64,000 nucleotides of DNA from Muribaculaceae bacterium (GCA_023664185.1 JAMPGA010000001.1:682162-746161), one strand, 5' to 3'. Positions 36,201 to 44,966 are shown, numbered from the stretch's first letter. Notes: generated by a model from the sequence alone, not told the origin. Translations and numbers: made by a program.

Positions 36201-37544
36201 ACACCATTTGTCGTAATCGTCGTGCGAGACTATCAGGGGGGATGTGGTTTTTACAAACTCGTCCATGGCGCCGGTGGCATAGCCGTTGAATACACGGCCG
36301 CGCTCGGCAATCATCTTCTCCAGCTCTGAGGCTGAAGCCGGCAGTGTGCCGGTGTCATATCCCTCGGCCTTGAGGCGTGTGAGGAGATTGAAGAGCGAGG
36401 GAGCTACCTCCATGCCTTCGGCCACAAGCGAGTTCTGACCGGGGCCTTTGAAGTAGAATATGGCCACTTTCTTCTCCTTGTTGGGCTTGGTGCGCAGGGT
36501 GAGATAGTTGTGGACAGTGCCAACAAACTCCTCAAGGCGTCCGGGTATGGCCTGGACATATGGCAGTCCGTCGGTACCTTCGAAGTGGGCAAAGAGCGAG
36601 AAAGGGCGGACGGCGCCGTCTATCTCGGGAGTCACCACGCTTTGCGACAGGAAGCCGCCGTTCATGCCCATATTGTCGGCCATCCACTCATCGTAACCGC
36701 GGTTGACATTGAGCGGCGAGAAGAGCGGAATGTTGTTTGCGGCGAGATATTCCACCACATTGTCGCCCATGCGTCCGTGAGCCATGTTGATCAGTGCCGA
36801 TGCACCTACCGAGTCGGCGTGGCCGCGGGCTATGAACTGCTGTATTATATTAACGGGATACACGGTGTAGCCCTTGCTCTCCAGCTGAGCCACAAGGCTA
36901 TCGGCCACGCCCATCTGACCTGTGAGGATGATGCGCGGAGCTGATTCATCGAGCTTGCCATGCTCGCGGAGATATGCTTCGTAGGATGCCACCGAGGGGA
37001 AGTCGAGCTCCTCGTCGGCCGACGGATAATAGAGAAGCGAGCTGGTGGACAGGCGCGGGTCGCCGGGAGTCTCCGCAAAGAGTCTCTTGCCGTCGATAAA
37101 TTTTCTGACATAGCGCAGCAGGTTGCGATAGTTGGCTGTGCCGCCTGCCAGAAACTGTTTGAGATACTCACCGTCGATGGAGTCGACGGATACTATGAGG
37201 TTCTGAGGGTTTGTGGCCGAGGTTGTGAGCACAGGTGTGCCGTTTTCGGCGGCTTTTACCAGAGCCTGCCGCTGCTCGTCGATAAGACGAAGCCCCATGC
37301 CGTTGACAAAGACCATATCGTAGTCAGGGGCCTTGTCGAGCTGATCGACTGGGAGGTCGGAGATTTTCACGAATGGCACAGCATCCCCTTTTGCCTTAGC
37401 TATCTGCCCCAGGGTTATGGCCTGATAGTTGACGAATGCTATGCGTGTGGGAGAGGCCAGTATATTCCAGGCCACAAGTGCCACGCCCAGCAGAAGGGCG
37501 CAGCACAGAGTGATGATTACAAGTTTTCGGGAGGGTCGTTTCAT
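33285..37544 (-). CDS. hmuS: CobN-like chelatase family protein HmuS with a Met/His-rich insertion
   Basis: A 1419-residue membrane-anchored member of the CobN/magnesium-chelatase H family, which inserts or, for Bacteroides HmuS, reportedly removes the metal of tetrapyrroles. An N-terminal membrane helix (about 9-30) and a C-terminal helix (VIVAVGVIVAVVIIILLLRRRRK) bracket the periplasmic CobN body. Family motifs include HFGAHGSLEFTPRKQA near residue 535 and AKRRSYAGIVNYLTPP. Residues about 768-853 are an unusual low-complexity insertion with at least 16 Met and several His (for example KHGGMMGGHSSS). It follows the TonB receptor by a four-base overlap and is the core of the heme operon. Confidence 0.9.
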   Translation of the reverse strand: MKRPSRKLVIITLCCALLLGVALVAWNILASPTRIAFVNYQAITLGQIAKAKGDAVPFVKISDLPVDQLDKAPDYDMVFVNGMGLRLIDEQRQALVKAAENGTPVLTTSATNPQNLIVSVDSIDGEYLKQFLAGGTANYRNLLRYVRKFIDGKRLFAETPGDPRLSTSSLLYYPSADEELDFPSVASYEAYLREHGKLDESAPRIILTGQMGVADSLVAQLESKGYTVYPVNIIQQFIARGHADSVGASALINMAHGRMGDNVVEYLAANNIPLFSPLNVNRGYDEWMADNMGMNGGFLSQSVVTPEIDGAVRPFSLFAHFEGTDGLPYVQAIPGRLEEFVGTVHNYLTLRTKPNKEKKVAIFYFKGPGQNSLVAEGMEVAPSLFNLLTRLKAEGYDTGTLPASASELEKMIAERGRVFNGYATGAMDEFVKTTSPLIVSHDDYDKWCEASLSPEMRADIDAVDGTFPGHGMTDGNGNLAIARLQFGNIVLIPQTAAGLGDDDFKIVHGTDAAPPHAYAAAYLWARHGFGADALMHFGAHGSLEFTPRKQAALGSNDWPDRLVGTMPHFYVYATSNVGEAMIAKRRSYAGIVNYLTPPFMESNVRGIYKNLSDAIVDYGRAKTPADSLRAAGLVKKFTLELGIHRELRIDSNKPFTDADILRVENFAEELANEKITGALYIMGVPYSPEHIRSTVEAMTVDPIAYSLQKLRGGDIRSLRAQAKQLVASGVTVDDATICRIAGITQAELDSVRRINDVIEGSHDMLSRMMVMGSMMPSAPQKAPSKISDRPVSAGKGHKMMPGMTPEKALAMARKMGASEEAIKKMEEAMKHKNVTPGASSGKHGGMMGGHSSSKELTAAEISFAQAVAEVENALNNISVYREALISSPQAELASIVNGLNGGYISPTSGGDPVLNPEILPTGRNMYAVNAEETPSVVAWEKGKNLADNTIAMYRKAHGDSIPRKVSYTLWSSEFIETEGATIAQVLYMLGVEPVRDPFGRVTDLRLIPSAELGRPRIDVVVQTSGQLRDLAASRLFLISRAVKMAAAADDKEYPNYVAEGVVESESHLVKNGVTPKEARELSTARVFGGVNGNYGSGIQGMVEAGDRWEDESEIASTYINNMGAIYGSEEDWEKMREHAFEAALTRTDVVVQPRQSNTWGALSLDHVYEFMGGMNLAVRNVTGKDPEAYLSDYRNRNNVRMQEVKEAIGVESRTTILNPTYIKEKMKGGAGDASGLADVIRNTYGWNVMKPEAIDDELWDDIYDTYVADKNNLGVKEYFKSVNPAAIQEMTAVMLETVRKGMWDATPEQVAAMADLHTEMVKEYGAACSGFVCDNTKLRDFISEKAKPENAVAYNQSVAQVRAEAVSGDDGMVMKREELNKTDSVVNRISGVIVAVGVIVAVVIIILLLRRRRKLNANE

Positions 37545-39466
37545 ATTATCTCATTGATGTCGAGAGAGAGACCTATTGAAAATGTAGCACCGTTTGTAGT
37601 GGGTGAGTTGTTATAGTAGTATTTTGGTACGTAGTTGAAAAGATTGTCTACGGCCATTGTGAGGTTTATGCCCTGCATGAAGGTGTGGGTCATATTGAGC
37701 TTCCACATAGTGTAGGCCGGATAGCGCACTTTCTCTACGTCAGAGTAGTCGGTGAGCGATGTGTACTCGTCGACGGTGACTGCCGAGAGATAGCGGCCGT
37801 TGAGGGCCACCATCAGTCCGTAGTTTTTCCAGTTTTTGGCATAGTCGAGACGCACTGTGGCGGTGTGCGGGCGGGTGGATGAGGTGTAGGGCTCACCGTG
37901 ACGCACATGCTCGTGAGTATACATGTAGGAGATGCGTGTACCGGCTCCGCAGGTGTGTCGCCAGGAGAGATTGGCATCTATTCCGGCTATATTGACGCGG
38001 CCTATGTTGGTGTAGAGCTGACCTTTGAGGGCTTGGCTCCAGGCGGTGGTGATACGGTTGTCCACAAGGTTGCAGAAACCGCCGATGTTGACATTCAGCA
38101 GGCGGCGCGAATATTCGGCAGAGAGCTGGAAGTTGTGGCTGGTTTCGGGCTTGAGGTCGGGATTACCGTAGATCATGAATATACCAGCCATGTCGAAGTC
38201 CATGTACATCTCCTTGAGGGTCGGTGCACGAAAGCCTCCGGAATAAGAGGCACGCAGATTGACGCGGTCAATTTTATACATGACGCTTGCACGCGACGAC
38301 AGGTGCTTCATGTCCGACTCCGAGAAATAGTCGTAGCGGGCTCCGGCTATAATGTTGAAGCGGTCGGCGAAGTTGAGGTCTATCTGAGCCATACCGTCGG
38401 CGGTGAGCTGGGTTTTGTGGTCTCCGTTGGTAAACTGATATGACTTTAGATAGTCTCTCATGACGTCACCACCCACGGTGAGGATATGGCACGAGGCGAA
38501 GGTGTGGTTCCACAGGGCGCGTCCGCTATTCTGCACGTTGCTGTATTTTCGCACATCCTTGTTGGTGACAGTGAGATAGTCGCTCTTGTCATATTGATCG
38601 AAGTTGTAGGAAAGCTCCAGGTTGTTGTCCTTGGAGAAGGTATACAAGCCTCTGAGTCCGGCCGAAAAGTCGCGGTAGCGGTCGCGAGAGGTGGCCTGAG
38701 CGTTGCGCTGGCGATAGTAGTAGCCGAGTCGGCCTATGAGCTTGAGTTTGTCTGTGGCACGGACTGTGAGGCGCTCCTTAATGTTCCAGTTGTGCCCCCC
38801 ATAGAAGCGCGAGTAGTCACCCTCGTTCTTCATGTTGTAGGTGTCGATGTGATTGTATTGGATAGTGGTGGCGCTGCTGACTATTCCAGCCTTAAAGCTT
38901 CCGGTGAGGCCGTAGCGCTGCTCGGAGTGGGCACCTATGCGGCCGTTGACGTTGAGAGCCCATGGTTCGGTCTCCTCGCGGCTTATAATGTTGACCACAC
39001 CACCCACAGCGTTTGAGCCATAGAGGGCCGAAGCGCCACCCTTGACAATCTCAATACGCCCCACATTGTTGAGGTTTAAACGGTTGTAATCCACATTGTC
39101 GAGAGTCTCGCCGGCCAGGCGCTCGCCGTCGACCAGAAAGAGAACGGAGTTGCCTCCGAAGCCCTGCATATTGAGACTCACCTGCTGGTTCATGGAGTAG
39201 CTGAACTCAATGCCGGGGAGCTCGGACTGCAGGAGGTCGCTGATGTTGGTGGCGTCGGTGCGTTTGATGTCGAGCGCCGAGATGACACGTGTCAGCACCG
39301 GGGAGTCCTTGAGCAGCTTGGGGGTGCGTGTGCCGGTGACGACTACGGTGTTGAGCTGCTCGTTCCATGCGGCTTCGATAGAGTCGAGTGCAGCATCGGT
39401 ATTATCGCTTTGAGCCGCTGCGGAGAGAGTGAAGGCGGCAGTCAGTGTAAGGATTGTCGCTCTCAT
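37541..39466 (-). CDS. hmuR: TonB-dependent outer-membrane heme receptor (HmuR-like)
   Basis: A 641-residue 22-stranded receptor. Signal peptide (LTLTAAFTLSAAAQ), a TonB box-like segment NTVVVTGTRTP, the plug domain with LPGIEFSYSMNQQVSLNMQGFGGNSVLFLVDGERL and GRIEIVKGGASALYGSNAVGGVVNIIS (shown in part), and the barrel ending in TFSIGLSLDINEII. The HmuY-type lipoprotein upstream and HmuS downstream make heme or a related tetrapyrrole the likely ligand. The ATG at 39466 is used; the preceding in-frame TTG is ignored. Confidence 0.93.
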   Translation of the reverse strand: MRATILTLTAAFTLSAAAQSDNTDAALDSIEAAWNEQLNTVVVTGTRTPKLLKDSPVLTRVISALDIKRTDATNISDLLQSELPGIEFSYSMNQQVSLNMQGFGGNSVLFLVDGERLAGETLDNVDYNRLNLNNVGRIEIVKGGASALYGSNAVGGVVNIISREETEPWALNVNGRIGAHSEQRYGLTGSFKAGIVSSATTIQYNHIDTYNMKNEGDYSRFYGGHNWNIKERLTVRATDKLKLIGRLGYYYRQRNAQATSRDRYRDFSAGLRGLYTFSKDNNLELSYNFDQYDKSDYLTVTNKDVRKYSNVQNSGRALWNHTFASCHILTVGGDVMRDYLKSYQFTNGDHKTQLTADGMAQIDLNFADRFNIIAGARYDYFSESDMKHLSSRASVMYKIDRVNLRASYSGGFRAPTLKEMYMDFDMAGIFMIYGNPDLKPETSHNFQLSAEYSRRLLNVNIGGFCNLVDNRITTAWSQALKGQLYTNIGRVNIAGIDANLSWRHTCGAGTRISYMYTHEHVRHGEPYTSSTRPHTATVRLDYAKNWKNYGLMVALNGRYLSAVTVDEYTSLTDYSDVEKVRYPAYTMWKLNMTHTFMQGINLTMAVDNLFNYVPKYYYNNSPTTNGATFSIGLSLDINEII

Positions 39467-39470
39467 CAAT

Positions 39471-40112
39471 TCAAAGATTATATGGGTAGATGTAGCTTAT
39501 GGTCATGTATCCTTTCACGCCAGAGGCATCCATATAGTTGTCGAGACGGAGTGCCACGTGCGATCCGTCGGCCAGTCGGGCTATATATACCTTGCTGGAA
39601 GGGGTATACACCGGGGGCATAGAGCTTTTGTCGACGTTGAGCCATTTGGAAAGCTCTGGGTTGTAGTCCGACTCCTTGTAGCTTAGATAGCCGTCCATCA
39701 TGGTTGACATGTCGGTGATGATGGTCTCGGTGGTCCAGGTGTCGGCCACAAACTCTCCGGGAGTTATGACCGGCGAAGTGAAGCTGGTGGCTCCGGTCTC
39801 GGCCACAACGCCGCCGTTTGTCTTGGCGTCATAGCGGTGAATGGCTATGTCCCATGCTGCGGGCTCGGGGTAGTCGATATCGAGAGTGTCGATGCTGAGT
39901 GTGTGGAAGTCAATGTAGGTCCAGCGGCGATAGTCGGTGGCGTCTATATATATGGTGCCGGGTTCTGTGGAGGTTGAGTTGACGATAAAACCATATGTCG
40001 ACATCTGCTGGCTCTCAGGCGAGTCGTAGATATCGGAGAAAATTCCGTTGCAAGCCGGGAGCAGCAGCGCTGCCACTCCCGGAATGAAAAATTTAACAAT
40101 CTTTTTTACCAT
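39471..40112 (-). CDS. hmuY: HmuY-family heme-binding lipoprotein
   Basis: A 213-residue surface hemophore-like lipoprotein (lipobox LLLPAC). The family signature AAWDIAIHRYDAKTNGG is clear, followed by the beta-rich HmuY fold and the C-terminal SKVYIARLADGSHVALRLDNYMDASGVKGYMTISY. Heme in HmuY relatives is held by two axial ligands (His/His or Met-containing). Candidate Met and His residues occur in TDMSTMMDGYLSY and GSHVAL, but the ligands cannot be fixed by eye. Two bases separate it from the upstream calycin-like gene. Confidence 0.9.
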   Translation of the reverse strand: MVKKIVKFFIPGVAALLLPACNGIFSDIYDSPESQQMSTYGFIVNSTSTEPGTIYIDATDYRRWTYIDFHTLSIDTLDIDYPEPAAWDIAIHRYDAKTNGGVVAETGATSFTSPVITPGEFVADTWTTETIITDMSTMMDGYLSYKESDYNPELSKWLNVDKSSMPPVYTPSSKVYIARLADGSHVALRLDNYMDASGVKGYMTISYIYPYNL

Positions 40113-40114
40113 TT

Positions 40115-40948
40115 TCAGTTGGCTGCGGTGGGCATGTCGCCGGTTTTGAATGTAATAGTGAGGCCTCCCATCACAGTAGGCACGTTGAAGGAGAATGAGG
40201 GATCGTTTTTGGCAGCATCAACATTGCCGCTGAAGGTGCAGGGATATTCCTGAACGTTGCCGTTCATGCCCATTTTGCATACGCCGTTGCCCGAGAGTTT
40301 GAATGAATTGCCCTCGCGTGTGGCGGTTATGTTTGAGACGGTGAATTCACCCCAGGTCTCAGAAGTGAAAGCGGCAGTATATGATCCGTCGGCCTCGGCT
40401 GTCAGAGTGAGCTTCTGGCCATCGGCATACATATCCTTGAAATACAGGCAGTCGGCCTTGGTCCAACCAGAGTATGTGCCGGGCACTACGATATCTGCGG
40501 GAATTTCGCCCTGGAGGAAGTTGATTTCCAGCCCTCCCATCACGGCCGGGCATTTGAATGTAAGGTTGGCCTCACCGCCCGAGATTGTGCCGGTTAGTGT
40601 GCATTCATATTCTTTGGTCTGACCGGCGTGCCCCATCACGGATGTTCCGGTGCCGGTGAGCAGATACTGGCTGCCCTGTTTGCTGACAACAGCGTCGTTG
40701 ATGGCAATTTCGCCCCAAGTTTCTGAGGTGTATGCCACATTTATCTTGCCTGTAGCTGTGGATGTGAGAGTCACTTTCTGGTCGGGTGCCACCATGGAGG
40801 CGAAATACTGGCTCTTGGCCACTGTGTATCCCTGATATGTTCCGGCTACCTCGGCTGCGGGGTTTGATGATGATTTGTCGTCGTCATCGCTGCAGGCGGT
40901 TGCCATGAGTGCAGCAAGAGCAAGGAACATGATTTTGAAACGATTCAT
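40115..40948 (-). CDS. Tandem calycin-like lipoprotein, first gene of the heme operon
   Basis: A 277-residue lipoprotein (lipobox LMATAC, then SDDDDKSSS surface-export-like segment) composed of two repeats, about 35-150 and 157-270. Both repeats share GTYxGxT, YFxxM, QKxTLT, TSETWGE, MG, EYxCT and VMGGLxIxF, so it arose by internal duplication. The fold resembles the calycin-like/lipocalin-type family PF13944. Position at the head of the operon suggests a second ligand-binding lipoprotein acting with HmuY. Each repeat keeps a Met-Gly pair (VMGHAG, KMGMNG) that might sit at a binding site. Confidence 0.8.
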   Translation of the reverse strand: MNRFKIMFLALAALMATACSDDDDKSSSNPAAEVAGTYQGYTVAKSQYFASMVAPDQKVTLTSTATGKINVAYTSETWGEIAINDAVVSKQGSQYLLTGTGTSVMGHAGQTKEYECTLTGTISGGEANLTFKCPAVMGGLEINFLQGEIPADIVVPGTYSGWTKADCLYFKDMYADGQKLTLTAEADGSYTAAFTSETWGEFTVSNITATREGNSFKLSGNGVCKMGMNGNVQEYPCTFSGNVDAAKNDPSFSFNVPTVMGGLTITFKTGDMPTAAN

Positions 40949-40994
40949 TGATGATGTAGTTTTTTGCGTTTGTGTTTATGGTTTTTTTACGATG

Positions 40995-41028
40995 CAAAAT
41001 TACTGCCTCCTCCCAGGTCGGACAATAC
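40995..41028 (-). promoter_or_regulatory. Candidate promoter of the heme operon
   Basis: On the minus strand TAATTTTG lies at 41002-40995, about 45 bases before the first start codon. Only a TTG at 41028-41026 stands upstream, at slightly long spacing, so an activator might be needed. I saw no recognisable Fur box. Confidence 0.45.
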
Positions 41029-41179
41029 CCAAAAATTATGGATTTGTATTGGCTCAGAGCAGTCTTATTTAATCATTTTTGATTATTTGGGCTCCATTCA
41101 GAGCAAAATCTACCTCGTTTTTCAACTTTTTTAGGCTCTCTATGTTATTAAAGGTAAAACAATCCTAAATTAAGACACA

Positions 41180-42508
41180 ATGAGACACTCATTACGCTTT
41201 ACAGCGCTGCTTGCTGCCACAGTCGTTTCCTCGGCTTGTGCATTTGCCAGAACCCCCATCCGTCAGGAGGCACGCGACTCTATGATGAGAGACGAGCGGG
41301 TCATACTCCTGGGCGACCGCGACAGGGGAGAACCTTCGATGGAATCACAGCGCCGGTTGATCGAGCAGTTTTACATCAACCAGTTTGAGAATACACGTCA
41401 GCCCGATGCCCCTTATTTCCTCTTCATGAGCCGTGATGCCAATCTGGCAATGGGTATAGGCGGCAATGTCAAGCTGCGCACATATTTCGACCCGGGCAAC
41501 TCTCTGCCTGGATCGTCATTTGCACCTTACGATATCCCCATGACGCGCGATGAACTGAACCGCAACCACTGGGCATGGACCCCTGACGGCACGGCTCTTT
41601 ATTTCCGTGTCATAGGCCACAGCTCTAAGGTGGGTACATATCAGGTATATATCAAGGCTAAGTTTAACGGTGGGACAAGCAATAATTTCAAGCTCAACAA
41701 GGCTTATGCCACGTTGAATGACTGGACTGTGGGTTATGCCACCTCAACCTTCTCGGACGGCGCTGCCGAGCCCCCAACAGTCGACGCTACCGGCACAACG
41801 CTGAGTATGGACTATACCACGATGCTGGTGCGCTACCTGCACTCGTTTGGCAAGACCGGCTTCTCTGTAGCCGCTTCGATTGAGGATCCGTCGATGAGCT
41901 TCGAGACCGTCTACCTCTCCGACGGGTCGGCCTCTGCAAAGCCTCGAGTCCAAAGTGTGCCCGACATTCTGGCAATGGCTCAATACCAGTGGGCTCCCGG
42001 TCAGCATGTGCGCATATCCGGAATAGTGCGCTGGCTCCCTTACAGAAATCTGGTGAACAATACCAATCACAGCCTTCACGGATGGGGTTTCCAGCTCTCC
42101 ACGGTGCTTAATCCCTTGAGACCGTTGACACTGTACGGCACTCTTAACTTTGGCCGTTCGTACACAAACAATACCGGCAACTTCCTGCTCAGCGCCTATG
42201 ATCTGGTGGGTGTGTCGGGTCATGATGGCCGCATGAGCACTATTCCCTCGTGGAGCTATCTCATTGGTGCCACATATCACTTTTCGCACAAACTCTTCAC
42301 AACCGTATCGTTTGGTCAGGCGAGGGTTACCGACAGCAAGCTTTCAGACCCATATAAATATGGTCTGTATGGAGCTGCCAATATATTCTACAACCTCACA
42401 CCCCGTATACAGTTTGGCGGCGAGGTATCGGTGGGCAAGCGTCAGGAGTTTTCAGGTGCACATGCCTATGCCCGTCGTCTGAGCGCTATGGCTCAGTTTA
42501 CTTTCTGA
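41180..42508 (+). CDS. Porin-like outer-membrane protein (DcaP-like)
   Basis: A 442-residue secreted barrel protein with signal MRHSLRFTALLAATVVSSACAFA. It has an N-terminal helical segment (QRRLIEQFYINQF), then many amphipathic strands, for example GGNVKLRTYFDPG, GTYQVYIKAKFNG, VRISGIVRWLPYR and the C-terminal FGGEVSVGKRQEF and LSAMAQFTF. This resembles DcaP-type trimeric porins, which carry a helical N terminus before the barrel and transport small anionic solutes. The substrate is unknown. A hairpin terminator follows. Confidence 0.75.
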   Translation: MRHSLRFTALLAATVVSSACAFARTPIRQEARDSMMRDERVILLGDRDRGEPSMESQRRLIEQFYINQFENTRQPDAPYFLFMSRDANLAMGIGGNVKLRTYFDPGNSLPGSSFAPYDIPMTRDELNRNHWAWTPDGTALYFRVIGHSSKVGTYQVYIKAKFNGGTSNNFKLNKAYATLNDWTVGYATSTFSDGAAEPPTVDATGTTLSMDYTTMLVRYLHSFGKTGFSVAASIEDPSMSFETVYLSDGSASAKPRVQSVPDILAMAQYQWAPGQHVRISGIVRWLPYRNLVNNTNHSLHGWGFQLSTVLNPLRPLTLYGTLNFGRSYTNNTGNFLLSAYDLVGVSGHDGRMSTIPSWSYLIGATYHFSHKLFTTVSFGQARVTDSKLSDPYKYGLYGAANIFYNLTPRIQFGGEVSVGKRQEFSGAHAYARRLSAMAQFTF

Positions 42509-42534
42509 GAAACGCTTCGGCATAACAACATCAC

Positions 42535-42574
42535 CAACGACACCACCATCGCATGATAGTGGTGTCGTTGTTTT
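42535..42574 (+). terminator. Intrinsic terminator after the porin-like gene
   Basis: CAACGACACCACCATC at 42535-42550 and GATAGTGGTGTCGTTG at 42555-42570 form a 16-bp stem with one mismatch and a 4-base loop, followed by TTTT. The T run overlaps the next gene's -33 box. Confidence 0.75.
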
Positions 42575-42603
42575 GGGTTAATGATGGAAATTGCGTAAAT
42601 TTG
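42572..42603 (+). promoter_or_regulatory. Promoter of the Y-family polymerase operon
   Basis: TTTG at 42572-42575 and TAAATTTG at 42596-42603 with 20 bases between them; the ATG follows at 42630. No SOS-box-like palindrome was recognised. Confidence 0.7.
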
Positions 42604-42629
42604 TACACACCTTACACACCATATTTACA

Positions 42630-44120
42630 ATGAGCACTCGGCGGCGGCAATATATAGCCATAGACCTGAAGTCGTTTTATGCTTCGGTGGAGTGTGTCGA
42701 GCGTGGATTGAATCCGCTCGATGCATGCCTTGTCGTGGCCGACGAGAGCCGCACGGAGAAAACCATCTGTCTTGCCGTATCGCCGGCGCTGAAAGCTTTT
42801 GGCATTCCCGGCAGGCCTCGCCTCTTTGAGGTGGTGCAGAAGGTCAGAGAGGCTAACAGATGCAGGGGTAGGGTGGGGAAGTCGACCTCCGGGCGTGAAC
42901 TTGCCATGAATCGTAACTTTGCCGTTGATTATATCGTGGCACCTCCCCGGATGCAGCTCTATGTTGACTATTCGGCGCGTATCTACGAAATATATTTGCG
43001 CCACATTGCCCCCGAGGATATACATGTCTACTCAATCGATGAGGTTTTTATCGACACTACAGCCTATCTCGACACATATAAAATGACAGCTCATCAGCTG
43101 GCCATGACTATGATTCGTGAGGTATTGGAGGAGACGGGCATCACAGCCACCGCGGGCATAGGCACAAATCTATATCTGTGTAAGATTGCCATGGATATCG
43201 TGGCCAAAAAGATGCCACCCGACAAGGACGGCGTGCGCATAGCCGAGCTCGATGAAATAACTTATCGCCAACAGCTGTGGGATCACACTCCTCTGACCGA
43301 TTTTTGGCGAGTGGGCCGTGGGTATGCCCGCAAGCTCGAAACCGCCGGCCTGCGTACCATGGGCGATATAGCCAGGGCTTCGCTCATGTATGAGGACTGG
43401 TTTTACGGTCAGTTTGGCGTGAACGCCGAGCTGATCATTGACCATGCCTGGGGATGGGAGCCGGTGATGATGGAGTATATCAAATCATATCACCCAGAGA
43501 CGCGTTCAATATCGAGTGGGCAGGTGTTGTCATGTGCCTATACATTCGACAAGGCTTTGACTGTGGTTCAGGAGATGGCCGACGAGGTGGTTCTTGAGCT
43601 TGTGGAGAAAGGCCTTGTCACAAACCAGATAGTGCTGACAGTGGGATATGATATCGAAAATCTCACCGACCCGAAGATACGATCGCAGTATCACGGCAAA
43701 GTGTCCACCGATTTTTATGGCCGCCAGGTGCCTTACCATGCTCATGGCACAGCTAACTTTGACAGCTATACATCATCATCGAGGCTCATAATTGAGAAGG
43801 TGGTCGAACTGTTCAGTCGTATTGTCAACCCGATTCTGCTTGTACGCAGATTGACACTGTCAATAAACAGGCTGATTCCGGAGAATAAAGCTCCAAAGAA
43901 TAGCGCCGCGGTGCAGCTTGATCTTTTTTCCGACTATGAGGCTGTGGAGCGTGAGCAAAGAGCCGCTGATGAATTTCTCGCCCGTGAGCGAAGGCGGCAG
44001 GAGGCTATCATCAAGCTGCGCAAGCAGTTTGGCAAGAATACTATTCTCCGGGGGCTCAACTTTGCCGACGGAGCCACGCAGCGAGACCGCAACCAGCAGA
44101 TAGGGGGTCACAAAGCTTAG
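42630..44120 (+). CDS. Y-family translesion DNA polymerase (UmuC/DinB superfamily)
   Basis: Copies damaged DNA. A protein of about 496 residues: palm motif YIAIDLKSFYASVECVERG, with the metal-binding Asp, at the start; the catalytic acidic motif YSIDEVFIDTT; helix-hairpin segment FWRVGRGYARKLETAGLRTMGDIA; and a little-finger domain with TLSINRLIP. The C-terminal tail LDLFSDYE resembles a beta-clamp-binding QLxLF-type motif. Start chosen at ATG 42630, which gives the family N terminus; an upstream in-frame TTG at 42591 overlaps the promoter. The YolD-like partner follows by eight bases. Confidence 0.92.
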   Translation: MSTRRRQYIAIDLKSFYASVECVERGLNPLDACLVVADESRTEKTICLAVSPALKAFGIPGRPRLFEVVQKVREANRCRGRVGKSTSGRELAMNRNFAVDYIVAPPRMQLYVDYSARIYEIYLRHIAPEDIHVYSIDEVFIDTTAYLDTYKMTAHQLAMTMIREVLEETGITATAGIGTNLYLCKIAMDIVAKKMPPDKDGVRIAELDEITYRQQLWDHTPLTDFWRVGRGYARKLETAGLRTMGDIARASLMYEDWFYGQFGVNAELIIDHAWGWEPVMMEYIKSYHPETRSISSGQVLSCAYTFDKALTVVQEMADEVVLELVEKGLVTNQIVLTVGYDIENLTDPKIRSQYHGKVSTDFYGRQVPYHAHGTANFDSYTSSSRLIIEKVVELFSRIVNPILLVRRLTLSINRLIPENKAPKNSAAVQLDLFSDYEAVEREQRAADEFLARERRRQEAIIKLRKQFGKNTILRGLNFADGATQRDRNQQIGGHKA

Positions 44121-44128
44121 GTGTTGGA

Positions 44129-44554
44129 ATGAACAAAAATTATTCGGATATAATAGGATTGACCTATGAAGGTGTAAAGAAACACCCGAGGATGACGATG
44201 GAGGCGCGAGCTGCCCAGTTTGCACCGTTTGCTGCTTTGACTGGCCATGAGGATGTCATTGCAGAGACTGCCCGGACCACTTCGTCGCGGCTCTCCCTTT
44301 CGGCTGATGAGTTGCAGATGCTCACGCAGAGATTGTCCTACGCCTGTTCCTTTGCTGAGCCGCCCCTGGTTTCTATCACCTATTTCCAGTCTGACAGCCG
44401 AAAGCAGGGAGGAGCCTATGTCACAGTAAAAGGCTCGATAAAGAGGATTGAAGAGTGTCTCAATCAATTGATACTCACCGATAATACCGTAATTCCTCTT
44501 GATGCCATATCGGATATTGACGGCGATATCTTCAGGCTCTTATTTGAGCATTGA
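44129..44554 (+). CDS. YolD-like protein partnered with the polymerase
   Basis: A 141-residue protein with the YolD-like pattern HPRMTMEARAAQFAPFAALTGH at residues about 19-40. The C-terminal half is beta-rich (PLVSITYFQSDSRKQGGAYVTVKGSI). YolD-like genes are found next to Y-family polymerases (the Bacillus UvrX/YqjW setting), where they are thought to have a UmuD-like partner role. Eight bases separate the two genes here, so they are translationally linked. Confidence 0.82.
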   Translation: MNKNYSDIIGLTYEGVKKHPRMTMEARAAQFAPFAALTGHEDVIAETARTTSSRLSLSADELQMLTQRLSYACSFAEPPLVSITYFQSDSRKQGGAYVTVKGSIKRIEECLNQLILTDNTVIPLDAISDIDGDIFRLLFEH

Positions 44555-44900
44555 GGCGATGGACGAGAAAAGATTGACGATGGTGTCCTTGTCGGGCAAG
44601 GGGATGTTGAGGCTGGCTTTGCCTGTTTCAGGGTCTTCCTTAACCAGGGCCTCGACAAGATTTTTAGCTCCTTCAGGCTGTTTTAGTATGTTGGCGAGTG
44701 TGCCGATGGCCACCAGCAAAAGCAAACCTCACTCCATCGGCCTGATAGGGGTGGAGTTTGGTCTTTATCAGTCCGGTAAAATCAGATTCGGCATACTTCT
44801 CTTTAATGAGCTCAAGACGCCGCTGCTTATCGCGTGCGCCCAGTAGTAAATTCAAGTCATCACCTTCCCAGATGAATTCAGGATAGATTACCCAAAACAC
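44540..44900 (-). pseudogene. Internally deleted SNF2-type helicase remnant
   Basis: Two fragments in different frames on the minus strand. The 5' fragment (about 44900-44700) has LIKTKLHPYQADGVRFAFAGG, the segment that normally precedes Walker A in SNF2/DEAD-like helicases. It then runs straight, with a frame change near 44705-44725, into a C-terminal-like fragment (LANILKQPEGAKNLVEALVKEDPETGK, ending VNLFSSIASMLK). The entire ATPase core is missing. The 3' end overlaps the YolD-like gene. Assignment of the second fragment to the same parent is from resemblance only. Confidence 0.5.
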
Positions 44901-44966
44901 ACAAGTGGCAGTCGTCCGTTAATAAAATTTAACAACAGCGATATCCCATTAAACAAATACAATTCT

